DNA of 51,468 nt from CAYQTE01 sp964420285. Its GTDB lineage: Bacteria > Planctomycetota > Phycisphaerae > Tepidisphaerales > Tepidisphaeraceae. A program made the position numbers and the translations under genes. The notes under the pieces were generated by a model, which was given only the letters and a program-made list of their open reading frames with translations, did no database searches and had not been told where the DNA came from. The stretch covers positions 1 to 51,468 of the forward strand of contig CAYQTE010000032.1 of the NCBI GenBank assembly GCA_964420285.1, read 5' to 3'. Within the stretch, counting starts at the first letter, position 1, and each line of letters begins with the position of its first letter. Shown here piece after piece: positions 9,025-17,684 of the stretch.

Positions 9025-11100
9025 ATGTCGTCGATGTCGCAACTCACGATCGAGCAGGCGATGCGGTTGGCTTTGGAGCACAGTCGCGCCGGGCGAGCTT
9101 CGCAAGCCGAGTTGATCTACAGGCACATACTGTCTGTGCAGCCCGATTGTGCCGATGCGCTGCACGAACTAGGGGTGATCGTCGGGCAGGCCGGGCGCGT
9201 TGACGAGGCCTTGGGTCTGATTCGCCGGGCGATTGCCGCATCGCCCGGAAACGCCGGTTATCACTGCGATCTGGCGAGTTTCCTGCAAACCGGCGGTCGA
9301 TCGGACGACGCGATCACCGTTTTTCAGCGGGCCATCGCTCTGGCACCGGATTACGCCGAGGCGCATTACAACCTCGCCATCGCGTGGAAAAGCAAAGGCG
9401 ATCTTGATAACGCCATGGCGTGCAACCAGCGGGCCGTGGCGCTGAAGCCGGCTTTCGTCGAAGCGCACAACAATCTCGGCATCATCTGGAAAGAGAAAGG
9501 GCAGTACGATCGGGCGATCGCCTGCTATCGGACGGCTGTGGAATTGCGGCCGGATTACGCCGAGGCCCACATTAATCTGGGCGTCGCGTTGCGGGACACC
9601 GGCCAGGTGGACGAGGCGATTGCCTGTTACCAGCGGGTACTGGCGCTGCGGCCGGGCAACGCGGATGCCTACAACAATCTGGGCACCGCATTGCGCGACA
9701 AGGGGCAGATCGACCAGGCCATCGCCTGTTACCAGCAGGCGGTGGCGGTGCGACCCGATCTACTGGGCGCCAACAGCAATCTCGGCAGCGCCTGCAAAGC
9801 CATCGGACAGCTTGACCGCGCCCTCGCCTGCTTCCGACGCGAACTGGCGCTGCATCCGAACTTTGTTCCGGCCGACGACAATCTGCTTTACACGCTGCTC
9901 TACCATCCGGGCACGGATGCGCGGGCGGTGTTCGACGAAAGCCGGCGCTGGAACCGTCAACATGCCCAGCCGCTGGCGCGGTTTGTCGTTGGTCACTCGA
10001 ACAATCGCGATCCGGACCGCCGGCTGCGGATCGGATATGTCTCGGCCGACTATTTCGATCACGCATCGGCGTTATTTTTGCTGCCGCTGTTTCAGCACCA
10101 CGACCGGGAGCGGTTTGAGGTGACATGTTATGCCCAGGTTTCCCGCGGCGACGCCTGCACGCGGCAACTGCGCCAGCAGGTTCAGCGGTGGCGAAGCACG
10201 GTGGGGCAGTCCGATGCGCAGGTCGCCGCGCAGGTGCGCTCGGACCAGATCGACATACTGGTTGATTTGAAACTTCATTCGGCCGACAATCGCCTGCTGG
10301 TCTTTGCCCACAAGCCGGCTCCGGTTCAGGTGACATGGCTTGGGTATCCCGGCACGACCGGAATGGACGCGATCGACTATCGATTGACCGATCCGTATCT
10401 GGATCCGCCGGGGACGGATGAATCCTGCTATTCGGAGCGGACGATTCGATTGCCCGATACCTTCTGGTGTTATGATCCGCTTACCGGTGAACCGGACGTG
10501 AACGCATTGCCCCGTACGGGAAACGGGTTCATCACCTTCGGCTGCCTGAACAATTTCTGCAAGGTCAACGACGGCGTGATTTCACTGTGGGCGAAAGTGC
10601 TCAAGGCCGTTGCCGATTCGCGTCTCATTCTCATGGCGCCGCCGGGCGGTGCGCGGCAGGCCGTGCTGGACCGTTTCGGCCGGGAAGATGTCGCTCCCGA
10701 CCGGATCGAGTTCCTGGCCAAACAGCCGCGCGCGGACTACCTGCGCACCTATCACCGCATTGACATCGCGTTGGACACGTTTCCTTATAACGGCCATACG
10801 ACGAGCCTGGATGCGCTGTGGATGGGTGTTCCCGTTGTTACGCTGGTCGGCAAGACAGTCGTCGGCCGGGCGGGTCTGAGCCAATTGACCAACCTGCGGC
10901 TGGCGGAGTTGATCGCCCGCGCGCCCGAGGAATATGTGCAAATCGCCGCCGAACTGGCGGGCGATGTGCGGCGATTGGCCGAGTTGCGATCGGGCCTGCG
11001 TTTGCGCATGCAAACCTCGCCGCTGATGGACGCCGGTCGTTTTGCCCGCCATGTCGAGGCCGCTTACCGATCGATGTGGCGAAGCTGGTGCCAGAAATGA
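9025..11100 (+). CDS. TPR-repeat O-GlcNAc-transferase-like glycosyltransferase (GT41), copy D
   Basis: A 691-residue paralogue with about eight TPR units. It is the only copy of the five with the textbook GT41 motifs. After KPAPVQVT it reads WLGYPGTTG, and the nucleotide-binding loop is NGHTTSLD, as in human OGT (NGHTTGMD, with His and Asp in the UDP site). Other marks are VGYVSADY, NNFCKVN and DILVDLKLH. Its TGA overlaps the ATG of copy E (ATGA at 11097-11100), so the two are translationally coupled. If the variant copies have changed donor or lost activity, this is the copy most likely to be a conventional transferase. Confidence 0.9.
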   Translation: MSSMSQLTIEQAMRLALEHSRAGRASQAELIYRHILSVQPDCADALHELGVIVGQAGRVDEALGLIRRAIAASPGNAGYHCDLASFLQTGGRSDDAITVFQRAIALAPDYAEAHYNLAIAWKSKGDLDNAMACNQRAVALKPAFVEAHNNLGIIWKEKGQYDRAIACYRTAVELRPDYAEAHINLGVALRDTGQVDEAIACYQRVLALRPGNADAYNNLGTALRDKGQIDQAIACYQQAVAVRPDLLGANSNLGSACKAIGQLDRALACFRRELALHPNFVPADDNLLYTLLYHPGTDARAVFDESRRWNRQHAQPLARFVVGHSNNRDPDRRLRIGYVSADYFDHASALFLLPLFQHHDRERFEVTCYAQVSRGDACTRQLRQQVQRWRSTVGQSDAQVAAQVRSDQIDILVDLKLHSADNRLLVFAHKPAPVQVTWLGYPGTTGMDAIDYRLTDPYLDPPGTDESCYSERTIRLPDTFWCYDPLTGEPDVNALPRTGNGFITFGCLNNFCKVNDGVISLWAKVLKAVADSRLILMAPPGGARQAVLDRFGREDVAPDRIEFLAKQPRADYLRTYHRIDIALDTFPYNGHTTSLDALWMGVPVVTLVGKTVVGRAGLSQLTNLRLAELIARAPEEYVQIAAELAGDVRRLAELRSGLRLRMQTSPLMDAGRFARHVEAAYRSMWRSWCQK

Positions 11101-11116
11101 CGCAGGTCACGATCGA
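11073..11116 (+). repeat. Short direct repeat, first copy (gene D/E junction)
   Basis: 44 bp around the ATGA overlap of copies D and E. It matches 13034-13077 at a constant offset of 1961 with four mismatches. Confidence 0.75.
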
Positions 11117-13061
11117 TCAGGCGATGGCGATTGCCGCGAAGCACGAGCAGGCCGGACGGCTTGCCGAGGCCGAGTCGGTTTACCAGCGCATCCTGGCGGT
11201 CTTGCCGGATCGCGACGATGCGATGCATGCGCTGGGCATGGTGGTCGGCAGGGTGGGGCGGATCGATCAGGCCGTGGAACTGCTTCGCCGCTCGATTGCG
11301 GCCGCGCCGGACAATGCGGCGTATTACTGCAATCTTGGAAGCGTTCTGCAGAATGCCGGGCGGCTCGACGAAGCGATGGGGTGTTACCAGCGGGCCGTGG
11401 AATTGAAAAGCGATCTTGCCGAAGCGCACAGCAACATGGGCAGTTTATGGATGGTCCGACGGCAACCGGACCTGGCGGTCGTCTGCTTTCAGCGTGCTCT
11501 GGCTCTCAAACCTGATCTGACTGAAGCACACAGGAATCTCGGAAATGCCTGGTATGACAAGGGAGAAACCGACAAGGCAATCGCCAGTTACAAGCGGGCC
11601 CTGGCGCTGGACCCGAACCTCGCGGAAATCCAGGTCAACCTCGGTGTCGCCTGGCGGGATAAGGAGGAACTGGAAAAGGCCGGCGAATGTTTCCAAAAGG
11701 CGCTGGCGATCAATCCCCGTATGGCGCAGGCGCAGGTGAATCTCGGAATCGTCTGGGCCGACCAGGGTCAGATCGACGAGGCGATCGCCTGCTACCGGCG
11801 GGCGCTGGAATTCGATCCCGCGTGCATCACCGCTCACGACAATCTCATCGCCATGCTGCACTATCTTCCCGATTCCGATCGGCGCCGTATCCATGAGGAA
11901 AGCCGGCGATGGAACCAGCGCCATGCCCAACCACCCCGGGCGTTGATTCGGCCTTGCACCAACGATCGCGATCCTGAGCGGCGTTTGCGCGTCGGTTATG
12001 TCTCGCCCGACTTTCGCGGCCATCCCGCCGGCCGGTTCATGCTGCCTCTGCTCGCCTCGCACGATCGCCACGTCGTCGAGGTTTATTGTTACGCCTCGGT
12101 GGCCGCGCCGGACAAAATGACGGCGACACTGCGGTCGCACGTCGACTGCTGGCGGGATATCTTCGGCCTGCCCGATGAGCAGGTTGCCCAGACGATTCGC
12201 AACGACCAGATCGATATTCTCGTGGACCTGGCCATGCACGCGGCCGGCAATCGGCTGCTGGTATTTGCCCGCAAGCCGGCGCCGGTGCAGGTGACGTATC
12301 TGGCGTATGCGGGCGGCACGGCGCTGGATGCCATCGACTATCGACTGACGGATCGCTACCTCGATCCCGACGACGCCGATGATCGGTTCTACATGGAGAA
12401 GTCGATCCGCCTGCCGGGAACGTACTGGTGTTACGGACAGGATGCCGCGGCAGCGCCGGTGAACGAACTGCCGGCGCTGAAGGCGGGGCGGATCACGCTG
12501 GGTTGCCTGAACAAATTTCCCAAAGTTTCACTGGTTGCGCTGGAAACGTGGGCCAAACTGCTCAATGAGCTTGACGGCGCCCGGTTGCTGTTGCACGTGA
12601 TCGCGGGAAGCTCGCCAAGCCGCGTGATTCAATTCATGGCCGATCGTGGCATCGCGGAAGATCGGTTGGAAATCGTCGGAAGGGTTTCGTTTGACGAATA
12701 CTTCAAGACATACCACCGCATCGACATCGCGCTGGACCCGTTCCCATACGCCGGCGGGGCGACAACGTGCGATGCCCTGTGGATGGGAGTTCCGGTGGTG
12801 ACGCTGGCGGGCCGGACTGCCGTTGGACGCGCGGGCGTGAGCATCCTGTTCCATGCCGGCCTTGCGGAATTGATCGCGAACGCGACAGACGAGTATGTGC
12901 GAATTGCCGCGAATCTCGCCGCCGATCGGCCGCGATTGGCCGAGTTGCGCGCGACGTTGCGACAGCGCATGCAGGCATCGCCGCTGATGGACGCCGCGCG
13001 GTTTGCCCGCAATATCGAGGCGGCGTATCGAGCGATGTGGCGAACCTGGTGCCAGAGATGA
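11097..13061 (+). CDS. TPR-repeat O-GlcNAc-transferase-like glycosyltransferase (GT41), copy E
   Basis: A 654-residue paralogue with about seven TPR units and a GT41 domain: VGYVSPDF, DILVDLAMH, LNKFPKVS (NN changed to NK, Lys of the UDP site kept) and GGATTCD. The loop after VQVT reads YLAYAGGTA, as in copy C. I placed the start at the ATG that overlaps the stop of copy D, which gives MTQVTIDQAM. This matches the next gene's MTQVTIERAI. The long open frame upstream of it lies inside copy D and is not used. Its stop overlaps the ATG of the following gene in the same ATGA form. Confidence 0.88.
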   Translation: MTQVTIDQAMAIAAKHEQAGRLAEAESVYQRILAVLPDRDDAMHALGMVVGRVGRIDQAVELLRRSIAAAPDNAAYYCNLGSVLQNAGRLDEAMGCYQRAVELKSDLAEAHSNMGSLWMVRRQPDLAVVCFQRALALKPDLTEAHRNLGNAWYDKGETDKAIASYKRALALDPNLAEIQVNLGVAWRDKEELEKAGECFQKALAINPRMAQAQVNLGIVWADQGQIDEAIACYRRALEFDPACITAHDNLIAMLHYLPDSDRRRIHEESRRWNQRHAQPPRALIRPCTNDRDPERRLRVGYVSPDFRGHPAGRFMLPLLASHDRHVVEVYCYASVAAPDKMTATLRSHVDCWRDIFGLPDEQVAQTIRNDQIDILVDLAMHAAGNRLLVFARKPAPVQVTYLAYAGGTALDAIDYRLTDRYLDPDDADDRFYMEKSIRLPGTYWCYGQDAAAAPVNELPALKAGRITLGCLNKFPKVSLVALETWAKLLNELDGARLLLHVIAGSSPSRVIQFMADRGIAEDRLEIVGRVSFDEYFKTYHRIDIALDPFPYAGGATTCDALWMGVPVVTLAGRTAVGRAGVSILFHAGLAELIANATDEYVRIAANLAADRPRLAELRATLRQRMQASPLMDAARFARNIEAAYRAMWRTWCQR

Positions 13062-13077
13062 CGCAAGTCACCATCGA
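13034..13077 (+). repeat. Short direct repeat, second copy (gene E/F junction)
   Basis: This matches 11073-11116 around the ATGA overlap of copy E and the TPR-GT9 gene. The shared 5' end shows that the GT9-type gene acquired the N-terminal TPR region of the GT41 family. Confidence 0.75.
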
Positions 13078-14722
13078 GCGCGCGATCCAGATCGCCGGGG
13101 AACACGACCGAGCCGGCCGGCTCGCCCAGGCCGAGGCGGTGTGCCGGCATGTACTGGCGGCGCGGCCGAACCAGCCGGATGCACTGTATTTGAGTGCATT
13201 GGTGTGTGCCAAGACGAATCGCGATGAGCAGGCAGTGGATTTGATTCGACAAGCCATCGCCGCCGCGTCGGACAGGCCCGCCTATTATTGCACGCTTGGC
13301 GGCCTGTTGCAGAAACGGGGCCGGCTCGATGACGCGATCGCCTGCTGCCAGCAAGCCCTGGCGCTGGATGGGCAGTTTGTCGATGCGCACTTCAATCTCG
13401 GCCTGCTGTGGAAACTCACCGGCCGGCTTGAGCAGTCGATTGCGTCCTACCAGCGGGCATTGGCGCTGAATCCCACGTTTGCGCCGACTCTGAACAATCT
13501 CGGCGTGACCTTCACCGCGGCGGGCCGGATGGACGAGGCGATGGCTTGTTACCACCGGGCTCTATCGCTTCAGCCGGATTATCCTGATGCCCTCAACAAC
13601 CTCGGCCGGGCGCTGCGCGAGCGGGGACAATTGGATGAAGCGATTGCCTGTTACCGCAAAGCGCTGGCGGGACGGCCGGAATTCGCCGAGGCCTTGAGCA
13701 ATCTGGGAAATGCGCTGCGGCAGCAGGGCCGGCACGCCGAGGCGGTGGCGTGCTATCGCCGGGCCGTCGCGCTCCGGCCGGAGCTCCCTGATCCGCACAA
13801 TAATCTGGCCCACGGTCTGCTGGCGCTGGGTGAATTGGCCCAGGGGTGGGTCGAATTTGAATGGCGTTGGAAATCCGCGGGCTTTGAACCCAAGCGCGTC
13901 TTCCCGCGACCGGAGTGGACGGGCTCGGATCAAAGCGCTGACACCGTTCTGCTCGTCCACGAACAAGGATATGGCGATGCGATCCAATTCATCCGCTACG
14001 TGCCGCTGGTGGGCGCACGATGCCGTCGCGTGCTGCTTGAATGTCCGGCGGACCTGATCGCTTTGTTCGAGGGAATGCCGGGTATCGCTGAGCTGATCGC
14101 GCGGGATCAACCACTGCCGGAATTCGACGAGTATTGCACGCTCTTGAGCCTGCCGCGAATCTTTCAGACGACTCTGGCGTCGATTCCCTCGGAGGTTCCT
14201 TATCTGAAGGCCGAAGCGGGGCGGGCGGCCGCGTGGTCGGCCAGGCTGGGGGCCGATCCACGGTTTAAGATCGGCTTGGCGTGGGCCGGAAGTCCCATTC
14301 ATACCAACGACCGAAATCGATCCATAGCACCGGCAGTGCTCTCGCCGCTGGGAGAAATTCCTGGCGTTGTGGTCCATAGCCTGCAAAAGGGCGCGGCATC
14401 GCCGACGCAATCTCTGCCGACCGGGATGAAAATCATCGATCACACGGCCGATCTCCGCGACTTTGCCGACACCGCCGCTCTGATCGCCAACCTTGACCTG
14501 GTCATTTCCGTCGACACCGCGGTAGCCCATCTGGCCGGCGCGCTGGCCAAGCCGGTCTGGACGCTCCTGCCCTTTGCGGCCGATTGGCGCTGGCTGATCG
14601 ATCGAACCGACAGCCCGTGGTATCCGACGATGAGGCTGTTTCGCCAGCCGTCGATCGGCGATTGGGACAGTGTCGTCAAGCAGGTGGCCGGGGCACTGCG
14701 CCTGCATTTGAATGCACTTTGA
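13058..14722 (+). CDS. TPR protein with GT9-like glycosyltransferase domain
   Basis: A 554-residue protein. About eight TPR units, closely related to those of the five upstream genes, occupy residues 1-260. The C-terminal half is not GT41. It has EFEWRW, HEQGYGDAIQFIRYVP, FDEYCTLLSLPR, GLAWAGSP and the late DLVISVDTAVAHLAGAL signature, which together mark a heptosyltransferase-like (GT9/GT-B) domain common in bacterial TPR glycosyltransferases near flagellin or surface-protein genes. It is coupled by ATGA to copy E. The shared N terminus and different catalytic half suggest that a TPR-targeting module was joined to a second enzyme type in the same operon. Donor sugar is unknown. Confidence 0.85.
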   Translation: MTQVTIERAIQIAGEHDRAGRLAQAEAVCRHVLAARPNQPDALYLSALVCAKTNRDEQAVDLIRQAIAAASDRPAYYCTLGGLLQKRGRLDDAIACCQQALALDGQFVDAHFNLGLLWKLTGRLEQSIASYQRALALNPTFAPTLNNLGVTFTAAGRMDEAMACYHRALSLQPDYPDALNNLGRALRERGQLDEAIACYRKALAGRPEFAEALSNLGNALRQQGRHAEAVACYRRAVALRPELPDPHNNLAHGLLALGELAQGWVEFEWRWKSAGFEPKRVFPRPEWTGSDQSADTVLLVHEQGYGDAIQFIRYVPLVGARCRRVLLECPADLIALFEGMPGIAELIARDQPLPEFDEYCTLLSLPRIFQTTLASIPSEVPYLKAEAGRAAAWSARLGADPRFKIGLAWAGSPIHTNDRNRSIAPAVLSPLGEIPGVVVHSLQKGAASPTQSLPTGMKIIDHTADLRDFADTAALIANLDLVISVDTAVAHLAGALAKPVWTLLPFAADWRWLIDRTDSPWYPTMRLFRQPSIGDWDSVVKQVAGALRLHLNAL

Positions 14723-14796
14723 GCCGCCGCCAACGTCCCAGAACTATTCAATATCCGTTCACCGCCCGGCCGATAGTGGATGGAAGGTCATCCGAC

Positions 14797-16038
14797 ATGG
14801 CCAAGACAAATCCCATGCGCTGGCTGCTGGGACGGCGTTCTCGCGGGCCGCAAGCCGTTGCCCCGGCCGCCGTCGATCTGGCCGATCTGCTCGGCCGGCC
14901 GGCGGTCAGTCTCGACACGCCCGAGCTTCAGCGTTTCATCGCCGACCAGGTGGTTCTGGTGACGGGCGCGGGCGGTTCGATCGGATCGGAAATCTGCCGC
15001 CAGTGCATGCGCTTTTGTCCCCGGCAACTTATTCTGCTTGACCGGGCCGAAAACGCACTCTTTGAGATTGACCGCGAACTTCGTCACCGCTGGGTGGCCG
15101 GCGATATCGTGCCGGTTATTGCCGACATCGGCGATCGTCCGCGCATCGACCGCATCTTTTCGACGCTGCGCCCGCGCATCGTCTTTCATGCCGCCGCCCA
15201 TAAGCACGTGCCGATGATGGAGCACAATCCCGGCGAGGCGGTCAAGAACAACATCCTTGGGACGCGCACCGTGGCCGACTCCGCCGTCGAGCACGGAACG
15301 GCCGCGTTTGTGATGGTCAGCACGGACAAGGCCGTCAATCCCTCCAGCGTCATGGGCGCCGCCAAGCGGATGGCGGAATTGTATATTCAGTCGCTTGCCG
15401 CCGAATCCGCCGCCGGGCACAAACGAACTCGCTTTGTCGCCGTGCGATTTGGAAACGTCCTGGGCAGCAGCGGAAGCGTGGTGCCGATTTTTCGCAAGCA
15501 AATCGAAGCCGGCGGCCCCGTCACCGTCACTCATCCGGACATGCGACGATTCTTCATGACCATCCCCGAAGCCAGCCAACTGGTCATGCAGGCCGGCGCC
15601 ATCGGGCAGGGCGGCGAAGTATTCGTACTGGACATGGGTCAGCCGATCCGCATCCTCGATCTGGCGAACCACATGATCGGCCGCGCCGGCCTCACGCCCG
15701 GCCGCGACATCGCCATCGAATTCAGCGGCGTCCGGCCGGGCGAGAAACTCGAAGAGGAACTGGCCGCCGACAACGAACAAACCCGCCCGACCGCTCATGC
15801 GAAAATCCGCGTCTGGCAGCTTCCGCCAGCCGATCCCGAGCAGGTCCGTGCCGCCATCAGCGACCTGGCCGAAGTGATGGATGGCCCACGCGAACATGTC
15901 CTGGCCGCACTTCGCCGCGCGGTTCCCGAATATCAGCCGGGCAGCACCCAGCGCATGGCCTCCGATCGCATTGCTGCATCCGCTATTCACCCGGCCGCCG
16001 AATCGGCTGCCGCACTGGCACAGGCCAAGGCGGCCTGA
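14797..16038 (+). CDS. UDP-GlcNAc C6-dehydratase-like SDR enzyme (PglF/WbpM type, short form)
   Basis: A 413-residue extended SDR of the polysaccharide_synt_2 family. It has the NAD-binding GAGGSIGSE (~residue 56) and AAAHKHVPMME. The catalytic patch is S175-TDKAV (T176, D177, K178) with M186-GAAK190. Met in place of the usual Tyr is the SMK arrangement known from WbpM/PglF, enzymes that make UDP-4-keto-6-deoxy sugars for bacillosamine- or QuiNAc-type residues. The N-terminal transmembrane region of full-length PglF/WbpM is absent, so this is a soluble version. SD-like GGAAGG precedes the ATG at 14797. Together with the transferases upstream it suggests a modified GlcNAc donor is made for glycosylation; that link is inference. 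Confidence 0.88.
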   Translation: MAKTNPMRWLLGRRSRGPQAVAPAAVDLADLLGRPAVSLDTPELQRFIADQVVLVTGAGGSIGSEICRQCMRFCPRQLILLDRAENALFEIDRELRHRWVAGDIVPVIADIGDRPRIDRIFSTLRPRIVFHAAAHKHVPMMEHNPGEAVKNNILGTRTVADSAVEHGTAAFVMVSTDKAVNPSSVMGAAKRMAELYIQSLAAESAAGHKRTRFVAVRFGNVLGSSGSVVPIFRKQIEAGGPVTVTHPDMRRFFMTIPEASQLVMQAGAIGQGGEVFVLDMGQPIRILDLANHMIGRAGLTPGRDIAIEFSGVRPGEKLEEELAADNEQTRPTAHAKIRVWQLPPADPEQVRAAISDLAEVMDGPREHVLAALRRAVPEYQPGSTQRMASDRIAASAIHPAAESAAALAQAKAA

Positions 16039-16073
16039 TACCTTTGCACCGCGCCGCCCGCGGCTGCCCAATA

Positions 16074-17624
16074 ATGATGTCGAATTCCAGGGAATCTTCC
16101 GCGCCCGCCGGGCCCGTTGGCCAGCCCGCGACGGCCACCAGCGGTCTTCGGCACGCTCTTCTGGTCGAATCGGCGGTGTTTCTGTGCCTTCTGGGCTCGA
16201 CGCTCGTTATCTACTCGTCTACTCTCGTTTCAAAATATGGGTATCTCGACGATTACAGCTCCTTCGCCCTGGTGAACACGCCGCGACATGCTTTTGGCGG
16301 GGCGGCCGCGCTGGGCCGGCCGCTGGCGGGGATTGTCGGCGGCCTCGTGACAAGGGCGTTTCATCCCTACGATCTGTCGGTCCTGCCCTGTCTGCGATTC
16401 CTGAGCATCATTGGAATCACACTCGTGGCCTGGTCGATTTATCGCTCGCTGGCGTGGGCCGGATGGCGGCGGGTTCCGGCCGTGTTTGTGGGGTTTGCCG
16501 TGTGTACGCTTCCATCGTCGCAGGTTTATGCGGCGTGGGCGAGTTGCGATACCTATGCGTACGCCGGATTCCTGGGTGCCACGGCCGGTTGGGTGGCCTG
16601 GGCCTCGCTGTCGCATTTCGAGGCCGGACGGCCGGCTCGCGCATGGATCGGCGCAATTGGAGCCGCAATTCTGCTGCTGGCCGGTGTTACTCTTTACCAG
16701 CCGACGGCGATGCTGTTCTGGGTTGTGGCGGCGATTGATCTCTTGCGTCCGTCGTTCGATCTGTCGCCCGCGACCAGGCGCCGCGCCTGGGGCTATGCCT
16801 TAGTCGGCATGGCGGCCCTGGCGGGCGGTTGGGTCATTTTCAAGATCGGCACGCATGCCTACGCCTGGGCGGTGCAACCCAATCGTGGTGGCATCAGCAT
16901 GCACCCGGTTGATAAGGCGTGGTGGCTTATCTCCGAGGTGCTTCCCGACGTGCTGAACCTGCAGAACATCTTTCCTTCCACCGCGATTGCGTGGGCGGTG
17001 GGGGCCTTTATTGTCATCGGCCTGGCGTGTTATCTGCGCGGTCCGCTGGCCACGCGCATCGCCGGAATTGGCCTTGCCGCCATCCTCCTGCCGCTGGCAT
17101 ATCTGCCCAATCTGCTGGCGTCGGAAAGCTGGGCCAGCTATCGCACGCAATTGGCGCCGGGTTGCCTGGTGCTTGTGCTTATTTTCATGGCGCTGAACGG
17201 ATTCTGGAAACTCCTGAACCGCCCGGCGCCGGTGATATTGCTGGCGGTGCTGGTTCTCGCCGCCGCGATATCCGCCAAGCGGACGGTCAAGCGTTACATC
17301 ACCTCCCCGCAGTCGATCGAGTTGAAGTTCGTCCGCACGGCCATCGCCACGGCCGGCGAAGAGCAATCGCGAAATGTCTATTTCATAGTGCCGAGTTGGC
17401 TGGATACGCCCGCGCCGGGAACCCGCTATGACGAGTTCGGTTGGCCGTCAACCTCCGCCAAATGGGTGCGCCGCAGTATCGTCCCCATGATCAGACGGGA
17501 TCTGTTCGGACGCGATGTCGATGCCGGCACGGAGGCCGACGTTAGCCCTGAGGACGCTGCGGCCTTGAGCCTCGGCCGGGATTCCATGGTTCTGGACATG
17601 CGAAAACTGCGGGGATTCCGCTGA
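16074..17624 (+). CDS. Multi-pass membrane protein, GT-C/GtrII-like putative glycosyltransferase, copy 1
   Basis: About 516 residues with some 10 hydrophobic segments starting near residue 27. After the first membrane helix comes YLDDYSSF followed by GRPLAG. A DD pair in the first loop followed by a GRPL-type segment is what I know from GtrII-like glucosyltransferases and other polyprenyl-phosphate-sugar GT-C enzymes. Other marked stretches are TLPSSQVYAAWAS and YQPTAMLF. Such enzymes transfer sugars on the outer face of the cytoplasmic membrane. The start is one of two adjacent ATGs at 16074/16077. It follows the dehydratase by 35 nt and is followed by a paralogue. Family assignment is moderate, membrane nature strong. 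Confidence 0.65.
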   Translation: MMSNSRESSAPAGPVGQPATATSGLRHALLVESAVFLCLLGSTLVIYSSTLVSKYGYLDDYSSFALVNTPRHAFGGAAALGRPLAGIVGGLVTRAFHPYDLSVLPCLRFLSIIGITLVAWSIYRSLAWAGWRRVPAVFVGFAVCTLPSSQVYAAWASCDTYAYAGFLGATAGWVAWASLSHFEAGRPARAWIGAIGAAILLLAGVTLYQPTAMLFWVVAAIDLLRPSFDLSPATRRRAWGYALVGMAALAGGWVIFKIGTHAYAWAVQPNRGGISMHPVDKAWWLISEVLPDVLNLQNIFPSTAIAWAVGAFIVIGLACYLRGPLATRIAGIGLAAILLPLAYLPNLLASESWASYRTQLAPGCLVLVLIFMALNGFWKLLNRPAPVILLAVLVLAAAISAKRTVKRYITSPQSIELKFVRTAIATAGEEQSRNVYFIVPSWLDTPAPGTRYDEFGWPSTSAKWVRRSIVPMIRRDLFGRDVDAGTEADVSPEDAAALSLGRDSMVLDMRKLRGFR

Positions 17625-17684
17625 CCGGCATTTCCGTCATGGCGGTTGCTCAAGTCATTTGGTATCACACCGGCGATTCGCCCT

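Noticed and set aside
10818..11096. Upstream extension of copy E to an earlier ATG
   Set aside because: The extra residues lie in another frame of copy D and match none of the paralogues. The ATGA start gives the conserved N terminus.
2896..14722. Periodic repeats that could suggest a CRISPR or satellite array
   Set aside because: The ~102-bp period is the 34-residue TPR unit in coding sequence. There are no unique spacers and no identical direct repeats.
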